Assembly (NCBI GenBank): GCA_000299115.1 | Contig: CP003801.1 | Location: forward strand, 1,116,001-1,180,000 | From: an alpha proteobacterium HIMB59 | GTDB lineage: Bacteria; Pseudomonadota; Alphaproteobacteria; HIMB59 | Length of the DNA stretch: 64,000 bases | Reading direction: 5' to 3' | In this document: piece by piece, positions 18,337 to 28,829 of the stretch | How positions within the stretch are numbered: the first letter of the stretch is position 1 | Layout: every line of letters begins with the position of its first letter | Notes under the pieces: generated by a model | The model's database searches: none | Told to the model about the DNA's origin: nothing | The model's input: only the letters and a program-made list of their open reading frames with translations | Made by a program: the position numbers and the translations under genes

Positions 18337-18910
18337 TAAAGCAAAAAAACTATTTGATTTTATTCAAAGTTATATTCAAAAAAATGGAATAGCTCCCTCC
18401 TTTGATGAAATGAAAAACTTTATGGGTTTAAAATCAAAATCATCTATTTTCCAATATTTAGACTATCTTCAAGAAAACAAATATATCGAAAGAGACAAAC
18501 TTAAATCAAGATCAATAAAACTTAATAATGAAATTCCTTTATATCCAGAAATTTCAGCTGGAAAAGCCTTAGAAGCTGATTTAGCAAATATAGAATATGT
18601 TCAATTAGAAAATTTGATTAAAAATAAATCACGAAATTCTTTTGCATGTAAAGTTAATGGCGAGTCAATGAATGCTTATGGAATCCAAAATGGAGATATA
18701 GTAATACTAGATAGTAATAGCGATTATAAAAAAAATGATATTTGCGCTATACAAATAGATAACACCGAAATATCTCTAAAAAAAATTGAATTATTAAAAG
18801 ATAATATAAAAATTTATGGAGATATTGATAATTTTAAACCAATTACTATAAAAAAAGATAGGGTTAAAATAGTAGCAAAAATGATTGGATTAATCAGGAA
18901 CTATAAATGA
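18329..18910 (+). CDS. lexA: LexA repressor
   Basis: SOS-response repressor that self-cleaves when RecA is activated. 193 aa. Winged-helix DNA-binding domain at residues 1-65; self-cleavage site Ala77-Gly78 (ISAGKA); catalytic Ser113 (NGESM) and Lys151 (ISLKK), so autoproteolysis should work. Overlaps moeA by 8 bp and gltX by 4 bp. In many relatives comEC sits between lexA and gltX; here it is missing. Confidence 0.95.
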   Translation: MTNKAKKLFDFIQSYIQKNGIAPSFDEMKNFMGLKSKSSIFQYLDYLQENKYIERDKLKSRSIKLNNEIPLYPEISAGKALEADLANIEYVQLENLIKNKSRNSFACKVNGESMNAYGIQNGDIVILDSNSDYKKNDICAIQIDNTEISLKKIELLKDNIKIYGDIDNFKPITIKKDRVKIVAKMIGLIRNYK

Positions 18911-20139
18911 TAAAAACAAGATTTGCACCCTCTCCTACAGGTAACTTTCATATGGGCGGTCTTAGAACAGCCATTTATAATTACTTATACGCCAAAAAAA
19001 ACAATGGTACATTTCTTTTAAGAATCGAAGATACCGATCAAGAAAGATCGAAAAAAGTATTCGAAGAAGAAATTCTTCAAATATTTAAAATTTTTGAGCT
19101 AAATTACGACGAAATCAATTACCAATCTAAAAATATTCAGAAACATAAAGAGATTATTGATACTTTATTAGATCAAAACTTAGCATACAAAGAAAATGAT
19201 GGCCCTTATCGCTTTAAAGTAAGTAGAAAAAAAAATTATTTTGAATATGAAGACTTAATATTAGGAAAAATTAAAATACCCTCAGAAAATATAGAGGACT
19301 TTTCAATAGCCAGATCAGATAAATCTCCTACATTCATTTTATCAAATTTAGTTGATGATCATTTAGATCAAATTACTCATGTAATTAGAGGTAATGATCA
19401 CTCGATCAATACTATAAAACAAAAACTAATCGCTGAGTCTTTATCACTTAATAAAATTGAGTATGCTCATATTCCCCTTATTCATGATTTAAATGGTAAA
19501 AAACTCTCTAAAAGAGATAACATAACTAATGTTGATTTTTATTTGAATGAGGGATTTTTAAAAGAAAGCATTTTTAATTTTATAATAAAATTGGGTAATA
19601 ATTTTAATGATCTAGAATATTTAAATATACAAGATGCGATAAATAATTTTGAAATCTCAAAAATCGTACTATCTCCAGCTAAATTTGATATCCAAAAATT
19701 AGAATTTATAAATCAGCACTATTTAAATCAACTCTCATTTCAGGAGTTTAAACTTCATATTAATTCCCAAAACCTAAAAGCTACTGAAAATTATAATTTA
19801 GATATTATTTATAAAGATATTCTATCTAGAGTAACCACAACCAAAAAAATAAATGATGAAATTTCATCTTTAATTAATTTTTTTCATAAAAAACAAATTG
19901 TTGATATTGACAATAATGAAAAAGATTTAATTCAAAAAATTTATAAAACCATTCAAGATTTGCATAATGAAGAGGATCTTTTAGGGGCACTTGAAAAAAA
20001 TGATTTATTTTTAAAGAAAATTGGAAAAATAGTGAGAAAAATATTTGTTAATTTTGAATCAAAACTTCCAATTGATAAAATAATATTCTTTTATGGCATT
20101 AGTAATTTTAAAGAAAGATTGTTATTATACCTCCCATGA
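18907..20139 (+). CDS. gltX: Glutamyl-tRNA synthetase
   Basis: Class I aminoacyl-tRNA synthetase. 410 aa, short compared with about 470 in E. coli, the saving being in the C-terminal anticodon-binding part. N-terminal [17 protein letters not shown] contains the HIGH-type motif (HMGG) and the KMSKS equivalent is KKLSKRD; the [11 protein letters not shown] block is present. Could charge tRNA-Gln as well, as in most Alphaproteobacteria, with GatCAB correction; that is inference. Overlaps gltA by 4 bp. Confidence 0.94.
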   Translation: MIKTRFAPSPTGNFHMGGLRTAIYNYLYAKKNNGTFLLRIEDTDQERSKKVFEEEILQIFKIFELNYDEINYQSKNIQKHKEIIDTLLDQNLAYKENDGPYRFKVSRKKNYFEYEDLILGKIKIPSENIEDFSIARSDKSPTFILSNLVDDHLDQITHVIRGNDHSINTIKQKLIAESLSLNKIEYAHIPLIHDLNGKKLSKRDNITNVDFYLNEGFLKESIFNFIIKLGNNFNDLEYLNIQDAINNFEISKIVLSPAKFDIQKLEFINQHYLNQLSFQEFKLHINSQNLKATENYNLDIIYKDILSRVTTTKKINDEISSLINFFHKKQIVDIDNNEKDLIQKIYKTIQDLHNEEDLLGALEKNDLFLKKIGKIVRKIFVNFESKLPIDKIIFFYGISNFKERLLLYLP

Positions 20140-21491
20140 TTGATGAAAAAAGATTTAAACTTATTGATAGCAAAACAGGTAAAGAATTTGAATTTGATGG
20201 CTTAACTGGTTCAATGGGACCAGATGTTATTAATATTTCATCTCTCTACAAACAAACAGGTCTTTTTACGTATGATCCAGGTTTTACTTCAACAGCGGCC
20301 TGTAATTCAAAAATAACTTTTATTGATGGTGAAAAAGGAATACTTCAGTATCGAGGTTACCCAATTGAAGATTTAGCTAATCATAGTACTCACCTAGAAG
20401 TGTGCTATCTTCTTTTACATGGAGAACTTCCATCAGAAACAGATAAAGATGAATTTGAAAGCATTATAAAGAACCATACTTTATTAAATGAACAAATAAC
20501 TCAGTTTTATAGAGGGTTTAGAAGAGATGCACACCCTATGGCCATGATGATTGGTATAGTTGGAGCTTTGTCTTCTTTTTATCACGATACTCTAAATATT
20601 GAAAATCCTGAACATCGAATGATAGCCACACATAGGCTTCTAGCTAAAATTCCAACAATTGCTGCTATGGCTTATAAATATTCAGTTGGTCAACCTTTTG
20701 TTTATCCATTAAATAAACTCAATTATGGAGAGAACTTTTTACACATGTGTTTTGCTACGCCAGCTGAAGAATATGAAATTAATCCGTTATACTCAAAAAT
20801 TATGGATCAAATATTCATTCTTCACGCTGATCATGAACAAAATGCTTCCACTTCAACAGTTCGTACAGCAGGATCCTCTTTAGCTAATCCATATGCATGT
20901 TTATCTGCAGGTATCTCTTCCCTATGGGGCAAATCCCATGGTGGAGCAAATGAAGCAGTCATAGATATGATAAATGAAATTGTAAACAATGATTTGAAAC
21001 CAAAAGATTTTATTGAAGAGGTAAAGAATAAAAAAAATAAAATAAGACTTATGGGTTTCGGTCATAGAGTTTACAAAAGTTATGACCCAAGAGCAAAGGT
21101 TTTAAAAAAAAGTACAGAAGATTTATTTAAACAATTAAAATTAAAATCAAAAGAATTAGAAATTGCAAAAGAAATAGAAGAATTAGCTTTGAATGATGAC
21201 TATTTTAAAGAAAAAAATTTATATCCAAATGTTGATTTTTATTCAGGAATACTTTTAAAAGCTTTGGGAATACCCGTTTCAATGTTTACACCTATATTTG
21301 CAGTAGGAAGAACCGTCGGTTGGCTCTCTCAATGGAAAGAAATGATAGAAGATAATGAATTCAAAATTACAAGACCTCGTCAACTTTATACAGGAGAAAA
21401 AGATAAAAATTATCGAGGTGTGAGCGAAAGAGAAAAGAAGTCAATATTTAATCTTCTTTGGTTAAAGAAGACTTTTTTAAATAATCAATAA
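20136..21491 (+). CDS. gltA: Citrate synthase
   Basis: TCA-cycle entry enzyme, oxaloacetate plus acetyl-CoA to citrate. 451 aa; type II hexameric-type sequence with [13 protein letters not shown], active-site His blocks [19 protein letters not shown] and [15 protein letters not shown], and RPRQLYTG near the end. Most family members stop soon after RPRQLYTG.. with a ..R ending; this one continues for about 20 residues ([15 protein letters not shown]...) that lie across the 3' end of lpxB on the other strand. Last gene of the plus-strand operon. Confidence 0.97.
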   Translation: MIDEKRFKLIDSKTGKEFEFDGLTGSMGPDVINISSLYKQTGLFTYDPGFTSTAACNSKITFIDGEKGILQYRGYPIEDLANHSTHLEVCYLLLHGELPSETDKDEFESIIKNHTLLNEQITQFYRGFRRDAHPMAMMIGIVGALSSFYHDTLNIENPEHRMIATHRLLAKIPTIAAMAYKYSVGQPFVYPLNKLNYGENFLHMCFATPAEEYEINPLYSKIMDQIFILHADHEQNASTSTVRTAGSSLANPYACLSAGISSLWGKSHGGANEAVIDMINEIVNNDLKPKDFIEEVKNKKNKIRLMGFGHRVYKSYDPRAKVLKKSTEDLFKQLKLKSKELEIAKEIEELALNDDYFKEKNLYPNVDFYSGILLKALGIPVSMFTPIFAVGRTVGWLSQWKEMIEDNEFKITRPRQLYTGEKDKNYRGVSEREKKSIFNLLWLKKTFLNNQ

Positions 21492-22548
21492 CAACTTCTG
21501 ATCTAATTTTTCGAATATTAGATTTATTTAAAGCTTCGATCATTAAATTGGAATAACTACAAAATTTGTCTTTATTTACAAATAAATATTTAAACTCTTT
21601 AAGAATTAAATAATGATTAAAATTTGACTGAATAAATTCCTTAATACTAGATCTCTTATTAAATATATTAACTAGCGATAAATATTTTGATCTTACAAAT
21701 ATCCTAAAAATTAAATAATTAAGCCAATTGGCTTTATAAAATATAAAATGAGGAATGTGAGAAAAGCTGAGCTCTAAATGAACAGTCCCGGAACAAGCAA
21801 AAGCAAAATCTAATTTTGATAAATGATTATAATATTCACGATCATTTAAATAAAATTGATATTTATCATTAGTAAATGAATTCTTAATTAAATCTTCAAA
21901 CTCTTTAGTGACAAAGAAATAGAAATTAAAATTATCTAATTTTTCTAAATTATTTAATAATTGAGTAATGATTGGAATATTATAGATAATTTCCTGATAT
22001 CTACTTCCAAGAAAGATACCAATATTTCTTATTGGATATTTATCTCTATTATCTAAAACAACATTATTCAATAGTGGATGTCCTATGTATGAATATTTTT
22101 CTTTTTTATAAAATTTTCTTTCAACTTCAAATATAGAGAAAATATGATCAAAATATTTATTGATAAACTTGGCCTTATTTTTTTTCCAAATAAAAACAGA
22201 AGGGCCTATAAATTGACAGTATTTAATAGAATTATTTCTATATTTTTTTAAATAAAATTTTGAAAAATCGAAAGAGTCAACAAAAAAAATATGTGTAAAA
22301 TTGTTTTCTTTTTCTAAAAGATTTAGAGAATTTCTTAAACTAAATAAATATGGTAAATTTTTAGATATATCTACTAATCCCATTAAAGATTTAATCTTTA
22401 TATTAGTCAAATCTTTAAATACAAGATCTTCGTCAGGCATACCAAATGTATAGAAATTCTTTATATTATTTTGAAAAAAATTGTTATTTAATACTACTTT
22501 TATATTTTCTCTCGCTGATTGCTCTAAAGTGACAAAAAGTATTTTCAA
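21448..22548 (-). CDS. lpxB: Lipid-A-disaccharide synthase (LpxB), N-terminal motif divergent
   Basis: GT19 glycosyltransferase joining UDP-diacylglucosamine and lipid X. 366 aa. Core family features are visible: [65 protein letters not shown] and [16 protein letters not shown]. The N-terminal GExSGD nucleotide-sugar loop is replaced by LEQSAREN, unusual for the family. Starts directly after lpxI and overlaps the convergent gltA 3' end by 44 bp. Context in the lpxD-fabZ-lpxA-lpxI cluster makes the assignment secure. Confidence 0.88.
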   Translation of the reverse strand: MKILFVTLEQSARENIKVVLNNNFFQNNIKNFYTFGMPDEDLVFKDLTNIKIKSLMGLVDISKNLPYLFSLRNSLNLLEKENNFTHIFFVDSFDFSKFYLKKYRNNSIKYCQFIGPSVFIWKKNKAKFINKYFDHIFSIFEVERKFYKKEKYSYIGHPLLNNVVLDNRDKYPIRNIGIFLGSRYQEIIYNIPIITQLLNNLEKLDNFNFYFFVTKEFEDLIKNSFTNDKYQFYLNDREYYNHLSKLDFAFACSGTVHLELSFSHIPHFIFYKANWLNYLIFRIFVRSKYLSLVNIFNKRSSIKEFIQSNFNHYLILKEFKYLFVNKDKFCSYSNLMIEALNKSNIRKIRSEVVIDYLKKSSLTKED

Positions 22549-23364
22549 TTAAATTACAATTAAACTTAATTTAGACTTATTAATATTTTCGATAAATGTA
22601 TTTTTATTCGATACAATAATATTTTTATTTAAAAGACATATGGCCTTAAAATTGAACTTTATCAATAATTCTAAAGTTTTATTTCCAATAATAGGAAAAT
22701 CTATTTCATTAATTTGATCTTTCTTGATTGATTTAATAAATACTAAATTTTTAAATTGTTTATTTAAATTCTTAAATTTCTTAATCATATTGTCAGTTCC
22801 AAAAATATCTTCAATGGCAATAATTCTATCTCCATCCATTACCAAAGATTGTGATAAATTAAGCGAGAATATTTTCTTAATAATTAATGAGTTTTTCAAA
22901 ACATTTTTATAAATAATTTTGTGATCTTTTTTTAAATGCTGATCAGAATTACTTATCAATAATTGATCAAAAATTATTTTTTGAGAGAGTAATTTAAGTT
23001 TTTTACTTTCTATAAATTTTTTCAAAATTTTTGATTGATTGTTAATATCATTCAAAAAAAAGTTTTTTGATAAAATAATTTTAGATGATAAAGAGAGTCT
23101 TATTTCATTTATTGGGGGTAATTGGACGTATCCTATTATTAAAACTTTAGTAATTAATCTTTTCTTAATGAATTTTATAATATTTTCAATATCTTTAAGA
23201 TTGAATGATGAGACAATTCTTTTATATCGATTAGAAATTTTTTCATTTTTTGATATTAAAATAATATGATTTAATTTTTTTTTATTTGTTAAAAAGTTTG
23301 CAGCTTCAAATGCAAAATCACCAGATCCTGCTATAAGAATTATATCATTTTTGAATGTGGCCAA
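22549..23364 (-). CDS. lpxI: UDP-2,3-diacylglucosamine pyrophosphatase LpxI (DUF1009 family)
   Basis: Makes lipid X for LpxB; LpxI replaces LpxH in Alphaproteobacteria. 271 aa. The C-terminal domain has QSLVMDGDRIIAIED.FGTDNMI, then IKKDQINEIDFPIIGNKTLE, matching the family's QS..V..G.V.A.E...GTD.M and K..QD.R.D.P.IG..T blocks. The N-terminal Gly-rich loop is IAGSGDFA rather than GGGxLP. Overlaps lpxA's start by 20 bp and is flush with lpxB. Identification rests on the C-terminal motifs and position between lpxA and lpxB. Confidence 0.85.
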   Translation of the reverse strand: MATFKNDIILIAGSGDFAFEAANFLTNKKKLNHIILISKNEKISNRYKRIVSSFNLKDIENIIKFIKKRLITKVLIIGYVQLPPINEIRLSLSSKIILSKNFFLNDINNQSKILKKFIESKKLKLLSQKIIFDQLLISNSDQHLKKDHKIIYKNVLKNSLIIKKIFSLNLSQSLVMDGDRIIAIEDIFGTDNMIKKFKNLNKQFKNLVFIKSIKKDQINEIDFPIIGNKTLELLIKFNFKAICLLNKNIIVSNKNTFIENINKSKLSLIVI

Positions 23365-24100
23365 GTTTTTGATTTAATGTCTTGTTATATTCTATGAATA
23401 CATAGTCTACTTTATTATTTTTATTAAGCTCTATCCCTTCAATAAATTGATTGTGAATATCTTTTATTCTGGATATTTCTGATTTATCAAAATCTTTTCT
23501 TCTAATACCAACTAAATTAAGACCTCTTAGTTTGGCTCTATTTCCAATAGCTAGACTAAAGGGAAGCACATTTTTATCTATTCCACTCATGCCACCAATC
23601 ATAGAGTAAGATCCTACAGTAACAAATTGTATGATAGCAGATAGGCCACCAACTACTACATTATTCATTATATTGACGTGCCCTCCTAATGTTACTTGAT
23701 TAACAAAAATATTTTCATTTCCAATAATACAATCATGAGCAATATGCACGCCTGTCATAAATAAATTTTTATTACCAATAATTGTTTTCATACCTCCATC
23801 TTTGGTACCTTTACTAATAGTTACATTTTCTCGAAAAATATTATTGTCGCCAATAGTTAGTCGACTTGCTTCACCATTGAATTTTAAATCTTGTGGGTCA
23901 CATCCAATATTTGAAAACGAATAAAATTTATTATTCCTTCCGATAGTGGTGTTGCCTGAAATGACAACATGGGATTTTAATTCTGTGTTTTCTTGAATTA
24001 TAATATTTCCATCAAGATAACAGTAAGGTCCTATTTTAACGTTATTGCCTAATTGTACATTATCTGAAATAAAACTATTAGGATGAACTTGGGATGTCAT
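23345..24100 (-). CDS. lpxA: UDP-N-acetylglucosamine acyltransferase
   Basis: First enzyme of lipid A synthesis, transferring a 3-hydroxyacyl chain from ACP to UDP-GlcNAc. 251 aa. Left-handed beta-helix of hexapeptide repeats through residues 1-185, including HPNSFISDNVQLG, CDPQDLKF, TISKGT.DGG and the catalytic HIAHDC. The C-terminal helical domain follows. ATG lies 23 bp inside fabZ's 3' end. Confidence 0.96.
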   Translation of the reverse strand: MTSQVHPNSFISDNVQLGNNVKIGPYCYLDGNIIIQENTELKSHVVISGNTTIGRNNKFYSFSNIGCDPQDLKFNGEASRLTIGDNNIFRENVTISKGTKDGGMKTIIGNKNLFMTGVHIAHDCIIGNENIFVNQVTLGGHVNIMNNVVVGGLSAIIQFVTVGSYSMIGGMSGIDKNVLPFSLAIGNRAKLRGLNLVGIRRKDFDKSEISRIKDIHNQFIEGIELNKNNKVDYVFIEYNKTLNQKLGHIQK

Positions 24101-24524
24101 GAATCATAGCTGAAAAAATACATTGGGCATATATAACATCATTTACAACACACTGACCTTCAAATTTGTAAACATTTTTAACTTTATTTAATCTTTTTAC
24201 TTTAAGATTTAATACATCACCTGGTGTTACTGGCTTTCTAAATTTACATTTATCAATAGTCATAAAAGAAACACCTGGATTTTTCATTTCCTCTTTCATT
24301 TTCATAGCAACGGTAAAACAAGCAGCTTGAACAATAGCCTCTACAACTAATACACCAGGCATCAAAGGTCTTCCAGGGAAGTGACCCTGAAAAAAAGGTT
24401 CATTAATAGTTACACATTTAATTGCATGTGCGCTTTCATCGGGAACATAATCAATTATCTTATCAATTAAAAGAAAAGGATATCTATGTGGTAAAACCTT
24501 TTGTATTTCAATAATATCGATCAT
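24078..24524 (-). CDS. fabZ: 3-hydroxyacyl-ACP dehydratase FabZ
   Basis: Hot-dog-fold dehydratase of fatty-acid elongation. 148 aa. Catalytic His in LPHRYPFLLID and catalytic Glu in PGVLVVEAIVQA; NEPFFQGHFPG is canonical. Its position between lpxD and lpxA places it where the 3-hydroxyacyl-ACP pool is divided between phospholipid and lipid A synthesis. Follows lpxD by one base. Confidence 0.97.
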   Translation of the reverse strand: MIDIIEIQKVLPHRYPFLLIDKIIDYVPDESAHAIKCVTINEPFFQGHFPGRPLMPGVLVVEAIVQAACFTVAMKMKEEMKNPGVSFMTIDKCKFRKPVTPGDVLNLKVKRLNKVKNVYKFEGQCVVNDVIYAQCIFSAMIHDIPSSS

Positions 24525-24525
24525 G

Positions 24526-25503
24526 TTACCTATTTTTTATAATACTTTTTTTCCATTTAGTTAAGTCCATTGCTGGAAATCCACCAACCTTTTTATTATT
24601 AGCAATATTTTTTGTAACCCCACTTTTTGCTGCAATTACTACATTGTCACCAATTCTTAAATGCCCTGCTATACCCACTTGGCCTCCCGAAATCAGATTA
24701 TTTCCTATTCTTACACTTCCTGAAACACCTGTTTGAGCAGCAATGCAAGCATTATTTCCTATTATTACATTATGCGCGATATGGATTTGATTATCTAACA
24801 TAGAATTTTTTCCAATCAAAGTAGCATCTATTTTTGCTCTATCTATAGTACAATTTGCGCCTATAAAAACATTATCTTCAATATAGACAATACCTATATG
24901 TGGAAGAATATTTGAAGAGCCCATATTATGAAGATTAAATCCAAATCCTGTTGATCCTATTGTGCAATTTTCAGAAATTATTACGTTATCAAGTAAAATT
25001 GAATTTTTAATGTTTGAATTGGATTTAATTATACAATTTTTACCAATTTTAACTCCCCTACCAATAAAACAATTAGGTTCAATTATAGTAGATGGATGGA
25101 TAGAGGCATATTCAGATATATATGAATTATTAATATTCAAAAAATTATCTTTAAAGTCTATTGAGTCATTATGAATATAAATTTTATTTATTAATTCAAC
25201 AAAAGAGTTATCTAAATTTTTAACTATTGTATAATTAGGTAAAATAAAATTTTCTATTATTTTGATATTAGAAGTAATGATATGAATATTATCATTATTT
25301 GATATTTTAGAATAATCAAAATCTAAAATGTCAGAGAATAATATTGAATTATTTTTTAGAATATCTAGAGAAGAAATTTCTTCTATTCCAAAATTATTTT
25401 TACTCTTATGATCAACAAGAAGATTTTCATTTAAATATTGATTTATTTCTCTATTACTTATTTTATTTCTAAGAATTAAAAATTCTAATCTATTATAATT
25501 CAT
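24526..25503 (-). CDS. lpxD: UDP-3-O-acylglucosamine N-acyltransferase
   Basis: Third acyl-transfer step of lipid A synthesis. 325 aa. N-terminal uridine-binding domain (about residues 1-105) is diverged; the hexapeptide-repeat beta-helix (about 110-300) is clear, with [20 protein letters not shown] and the catalytic HIAHNV. Ends with a basic helix. Starts only 5 bp after bamA, so the skp/ompH gene often found between bamA and lpxD is absent here. Confidence 0.94.
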   Translation of the reverse strand: MNYNRLEFLILRNKISNREINQYLNENLLVDHKSKNNFGIEEISSLDILKNNSILFSDILDFDYSKISNNDNIHIITSNIKIIENFILPNYTIVKNLDNSFVELINKIYIHNDSIDFKDNFLNINNSYISEYASIHPSTIIEPNCFIGRGVKIGKNCIIKSNSNIKNSILLDNVIISENCTIGSTGFGFNLHNMGSSNILPHIGIVYIEDNVFIGANCTIDRAKIDATLIGKNSMLDNQIHIAHNVIIGNNACIAAQTGVSGSVRIGNNLISGGQVGIAGHLRIGDNVVIAAKSGVTKNIANNKKVGGFPAMDLTKWKKSIIKNR

Positions 25504-25508
25504 AAAAA

Positions 25509-27752
25509 TTAAAATGAAGTACCAATTGTAAAATTAAAGTTTTTAACTTTATCACTTGAGTTTTTTTCAATAGGAACAGCATAAGTAAGCGATATTGGAG
25601 CTATAGGTGTAATGAAATCTAAAGAAACACCCGCTGATGATCTTAGTTCAAAATCACTTTTTTGATAATCACTGCCCCAAAGTGAACCAGTAGTATAAAA
25701 AAGTTTGAACATAACATTGTCAGATTCATCAAAGATGAATGAACCTCCATAACCAACCGTAGAAGTAAATGACTCATTTCCTCCTAGGTATATGTTTGAT
25801 TCAAATGGACCAATACCTCGATAATCAAAACCTTTAAAATTTAAACCACCTAAACTTAATGCGTTCACTGTTTTCAAATTAGAAGAGTTCAGCGACTCTG
25901 ATTTTGAATAATTGTTGAATAAAAATGCATAATTTTTTGTGTATTCGCTAAATTTTATATAATTATTGTTTCTAAGATAGATTTCGTATCTGGAATTATC
26001 AGATAAACCTTCTGGTGTATAGGTGAGTGCAAATGAGTTTAAATAACCTTGAGTCGGAAACATAAAATCGTTCAAAGTGTTGTAATTTACACTTAAAGAA
26101 AAGCTAATATCATCAAAATTACCTATATTGTCAGTGATCGAAGTAACAGAGCTGTTTGTTGCTGAATGTCCCTTAATAGATTTAAAAATAAATCCACTAT
26201 TAATAGAAACATTATTACTAAAATCAAAAAGAATGTTATATCCAAAACCGACCTCTCTTAATTTAAAACCAAAAGAATTTGTTAAATCTTTTTCATCGTT
26301 GAAAATTTGATAAATGTTTCTGATTTTAGAATTATTGATTGGATAAGTCGTTAAACTGACATTAAATAAAGTACTTTCTTGATTTATATTAAAACTTGAG
26401 TCTATTTCATTGCCTGAGCCTAAAAAATTAAAATCACTTAAACCCAAATTAAAACCTAAACCAGTATCTCCAGATACAGAACCCGCTAAAAGCAAATTTC
26501 CAGATTTTGTATTTTCATCTATTTCTAATTGTAAATCAATGTACTCATTTTCTTCTATAGAATTGATTTTTACTGTATTGACATACTTAAGTTTTTCAAA
26601 TCTTTCTCTAGTTTGTTCTAAATCTGAGTCAAAAATATAATCACCAGGCTCAATTTCTAATTTAGAAAGTAAAGTTTTTTGTTTAGTTATATTATTACCA
26701 AATAATTCTAAAGATCTTAGTTTCTTAACTTGCCCAGGCCTAGAAACAAGTGATAAAAAATAATTTCCGTCCGGTTCGCTATTTAATTGATAATCAATAA
26801 CTTGATTGAAAAAACCTTGTGAAACTAAATAAGTATTTAAATCTTTTATAAGGCTATCAATTAAATCTTGGTCGTAGAAATTATTATTTTTAGAAATATC
26901 TTTTAAAAATTTGTTTTTTAAATCATCAATATTTATTTGAGTAAATAATTCATCATTATTTATTAGATTGCTAATCTTTGCTCTATTTCCCTCATTTATA
27001 AAATATGTTAGTGAAACGTTTTCTTTTTGTTGAGATAAAGAATATTCAACTTTAATATCAAAAAATCCTTTCTTTTTATAAAAGGAAATCAAATTATTTT
27101 GGTCAAATCTTAAAATACCTTGGTCAAAATTATTTGCAGTAGATATAAAAGAAATAATACCTTTAGGTTTGACCTTAATTCTGGAAGAAAGCTGATCATA
27201 TGAAAAAGAATTATTACCCTTAAAAATTAGTCTTTTTAACTTAGTAATATTTCGTTCTGTGACTTGAAAAATAACATTAATTTTATTTTGAGAAAAATGT
27301 TCAGTACTAACATTAATGGTAGTGTTATTGAAACCTTTTGAAGCATAAATCAGTTTTAAATTTTTAATATCATTGTTTATTAATGATTTTTGAAAAATAT
27401 TACCAGGTTGAGTATTCAACGAAGATTTTAACAACTCATCTTTGACTCTAAGGTTACCATTAAAGTATATTTCATTAATTACCTTTGTTTCAGAAATATT
27501 AATTTTATAAAAGCCGTCTTTTTCAGTGAAATTTATAGAGTCAATTAATTCTGATTTATAAAGATCTTTTACAATAGTATTTAAAGAGTCATCGTTTAAA
27601 TTTTCTGAGAATATATCTATTGAAGTTAGAGTCTGTATATCATCATTAGAAAGTCTATCATTACCAGTAATTATAAGACTTTTAGAGTAGACATGAGAAA
27701 TTGGTTGTAGAAGAGTTATACTAAAAATAAGTAAATATTTAATAAATTTCAT
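25509..27752 (-). CDS. bamA: BamA, outer-membrane protein assembly factor
   Basis: Omp85 family insertase. I choose ATG at 27752, giving 747 aa with a clean signal peptide ([23 protein letters not shown]); the upstream ATG at 27812 would add 20 unrelated residues inside dxr. The N-terminal half holds POTRA repeats (for example [37 protein letters not shown]); the C-terminal half is a 16-strand-type barrel with [16 protein letters not shown] (VRGF/Y-like lid-lock region) and the terminal Phe (TIGTSF). Its start overlaps the end of dxr by 14 bp. rseP, usually between dxr and bamA, is absent. Confidence 0.93.
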   Translation of the reverse strand: MKFIKYLLIFSITLLQPISHVYSKSLIITGNDRLSNDDIQTLTSIDIFSENLNDDSLNTIVKDLYKSELIDSINFTEKDGFYKINISETKVINEIYFNGNLRVKDELLKSSLNTQPGNIFQKSLINNDIKNLKLIYASKGFNNTTINVSTEHFSQNKINVIFQVTERNITKLKRLIFKGNNSFSYDQLSSRIKVKPKGIISFISTANNFDQGILRFDQNNLISFYKKKGFFDIKVEYSLSQQKENVSLTYFINEGNRAKISNLINNDELFTQINIDDLKNKFLKDISKNNNFYDQDLIDSLIKDLNTYLVSQGFFNQVIDYQLNSEPDGNYFLSLVSRPGQVKKLRSLELFGNNITKQKTLLSKLEIEPGDYIFDSDLEQTRERFEKLKYVNTVKINSIEENEYIDLQLEIDENTKSGNLLLAGSVSGDTGLGFNLGLSDFNFLGSGNEIDSSFNINQESTLFNVSLTTYPINNSKIRNIYQIFNDEKDLTNSFGFKLREVGFGYNILFDFSNNVSINSGFIFKSIKGHSATNSSVTSITDNIGNFDDISFSLSVNYNTLNDFMFPTQGYLNSFALTYTPEGLSDNSRYEIYLRNNNYIKFSEYTKNYAFLFNNYSKSESLNSSNLKTVNALSLGGLNFKGFDYRGIGPFESNIYLGGNESFTSTVGYGGSFIFDESDNVMFKLFYTTGSLWGSDYQKSDFELRSSAGVSLDFITPIAPISLTYAVPIEKNSSDKVKNFNFTIGTSF

Positions 27753-28829
27753 AATTGTTTTTAAAATTATTAATAAATTTAAGTGTTTTATTAAAGTTTG
27801 ATAAATCAACATTATTATAATCTCTTTTAAGTTTTTTAATTATATAAGGTATTATGTCATTATATTTTAATTTATTATTAATATACAAATCGTGAGCTTT
27901 ATTGTTTAGCAATAATAATTTAATGACATTATTATGACTTAATCTTTTCAAAAAAGAGAAATGTTTGAGCAATTTGAATCTTTTGTCATTGTATTTTTCT
28001 AGTGCAAACATTTTGTGGTCAAAATACATTTTTGGTAGTTTTAATCTTATATTAGGGTCGATGCTTAGTAATGGGAAAACCAGAGGAATTAACATGTTAT
28101 TATTGTAACAATTTATAGTAATGGTTCCATCAATGTATTCAACGAGACTATGAATATAAGCATTTCTTGATATATAAAAATTTATTTTTTCAATATTAAT
28201 ATCATAGATATATGTTAATTCATGGATTTCTAATAATTTATTTATAAAGTTAGATGAATCAATAGAATTGCTTATTCCCATAGTCCATTTTGGATGATTA
28301 ATTACATCTTTAAAATTAACATTATTTAAGTCTTTATATTTTTTAAAATAAAAAGGACCACCTGAAGCTGTTATGTAAATTTTCTTTATATTATTATTAG
28401 ATAAAAAGTTATTTTTTAAAGAAAAGTGCTCTGAGTCTAAAGGGATGAATTGATTTTTATTTTTCTTAAAATTTTTTATCAAATTTGGTCCAGCGGCAAT
28501 TATTAATTCCTTGTTTGCAACTGCAATTATTGAATTTGAATTTTTTCTTAATATTATATTTAGATATTTTAAGGACTCACATCCATAGTCCAAAAAATAA
28601 ATAATATCAAATTTATTTGATGATAAATACTTTATAAAATTTTTATTATCAAATTCATTTGAAATAGAAAATGAGTATTTGATGTTATGTTTTTTTTTTG
28701 ATTTTTTATTAAATTAAAATTTTTATAACAAGTAATACCAGATACATTAATTTTATTTATATAACAAAAATTTAATAATTTTTTACCTAATTTTCCAGTA
28801 GAGCCAATTATTAAAATTTTTTTTTTCAT
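27739..28829 (-). CDS. dxr: DXP reductoisomerase, frameshifted in a poly(A) tract and divergent
   Basis: MEP pathway enzyme (DXP to MEP). Two frames: 28829 to about 28690 (GSTGKLG NADPH loop) and about 28689 to 27739. Ten coding-strand A's lie at the break (T's at 28690-28699); one more A joins QKKKHNIKYSFS into a continuous 363-aa protein. Catalytic elements survive: VANKE, PLDSEH (metal Asp/Glu), ASGGPF, HPKWTMG and NKLLE. Other conserved parts are changed: HPQS to SRNA, and the NAANE region is not recognisable. TAATG overlap with cdsA. Either a sequencing error or a slippage-rescued gene; decay cannot be ruled out. Confidence 0.85.
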
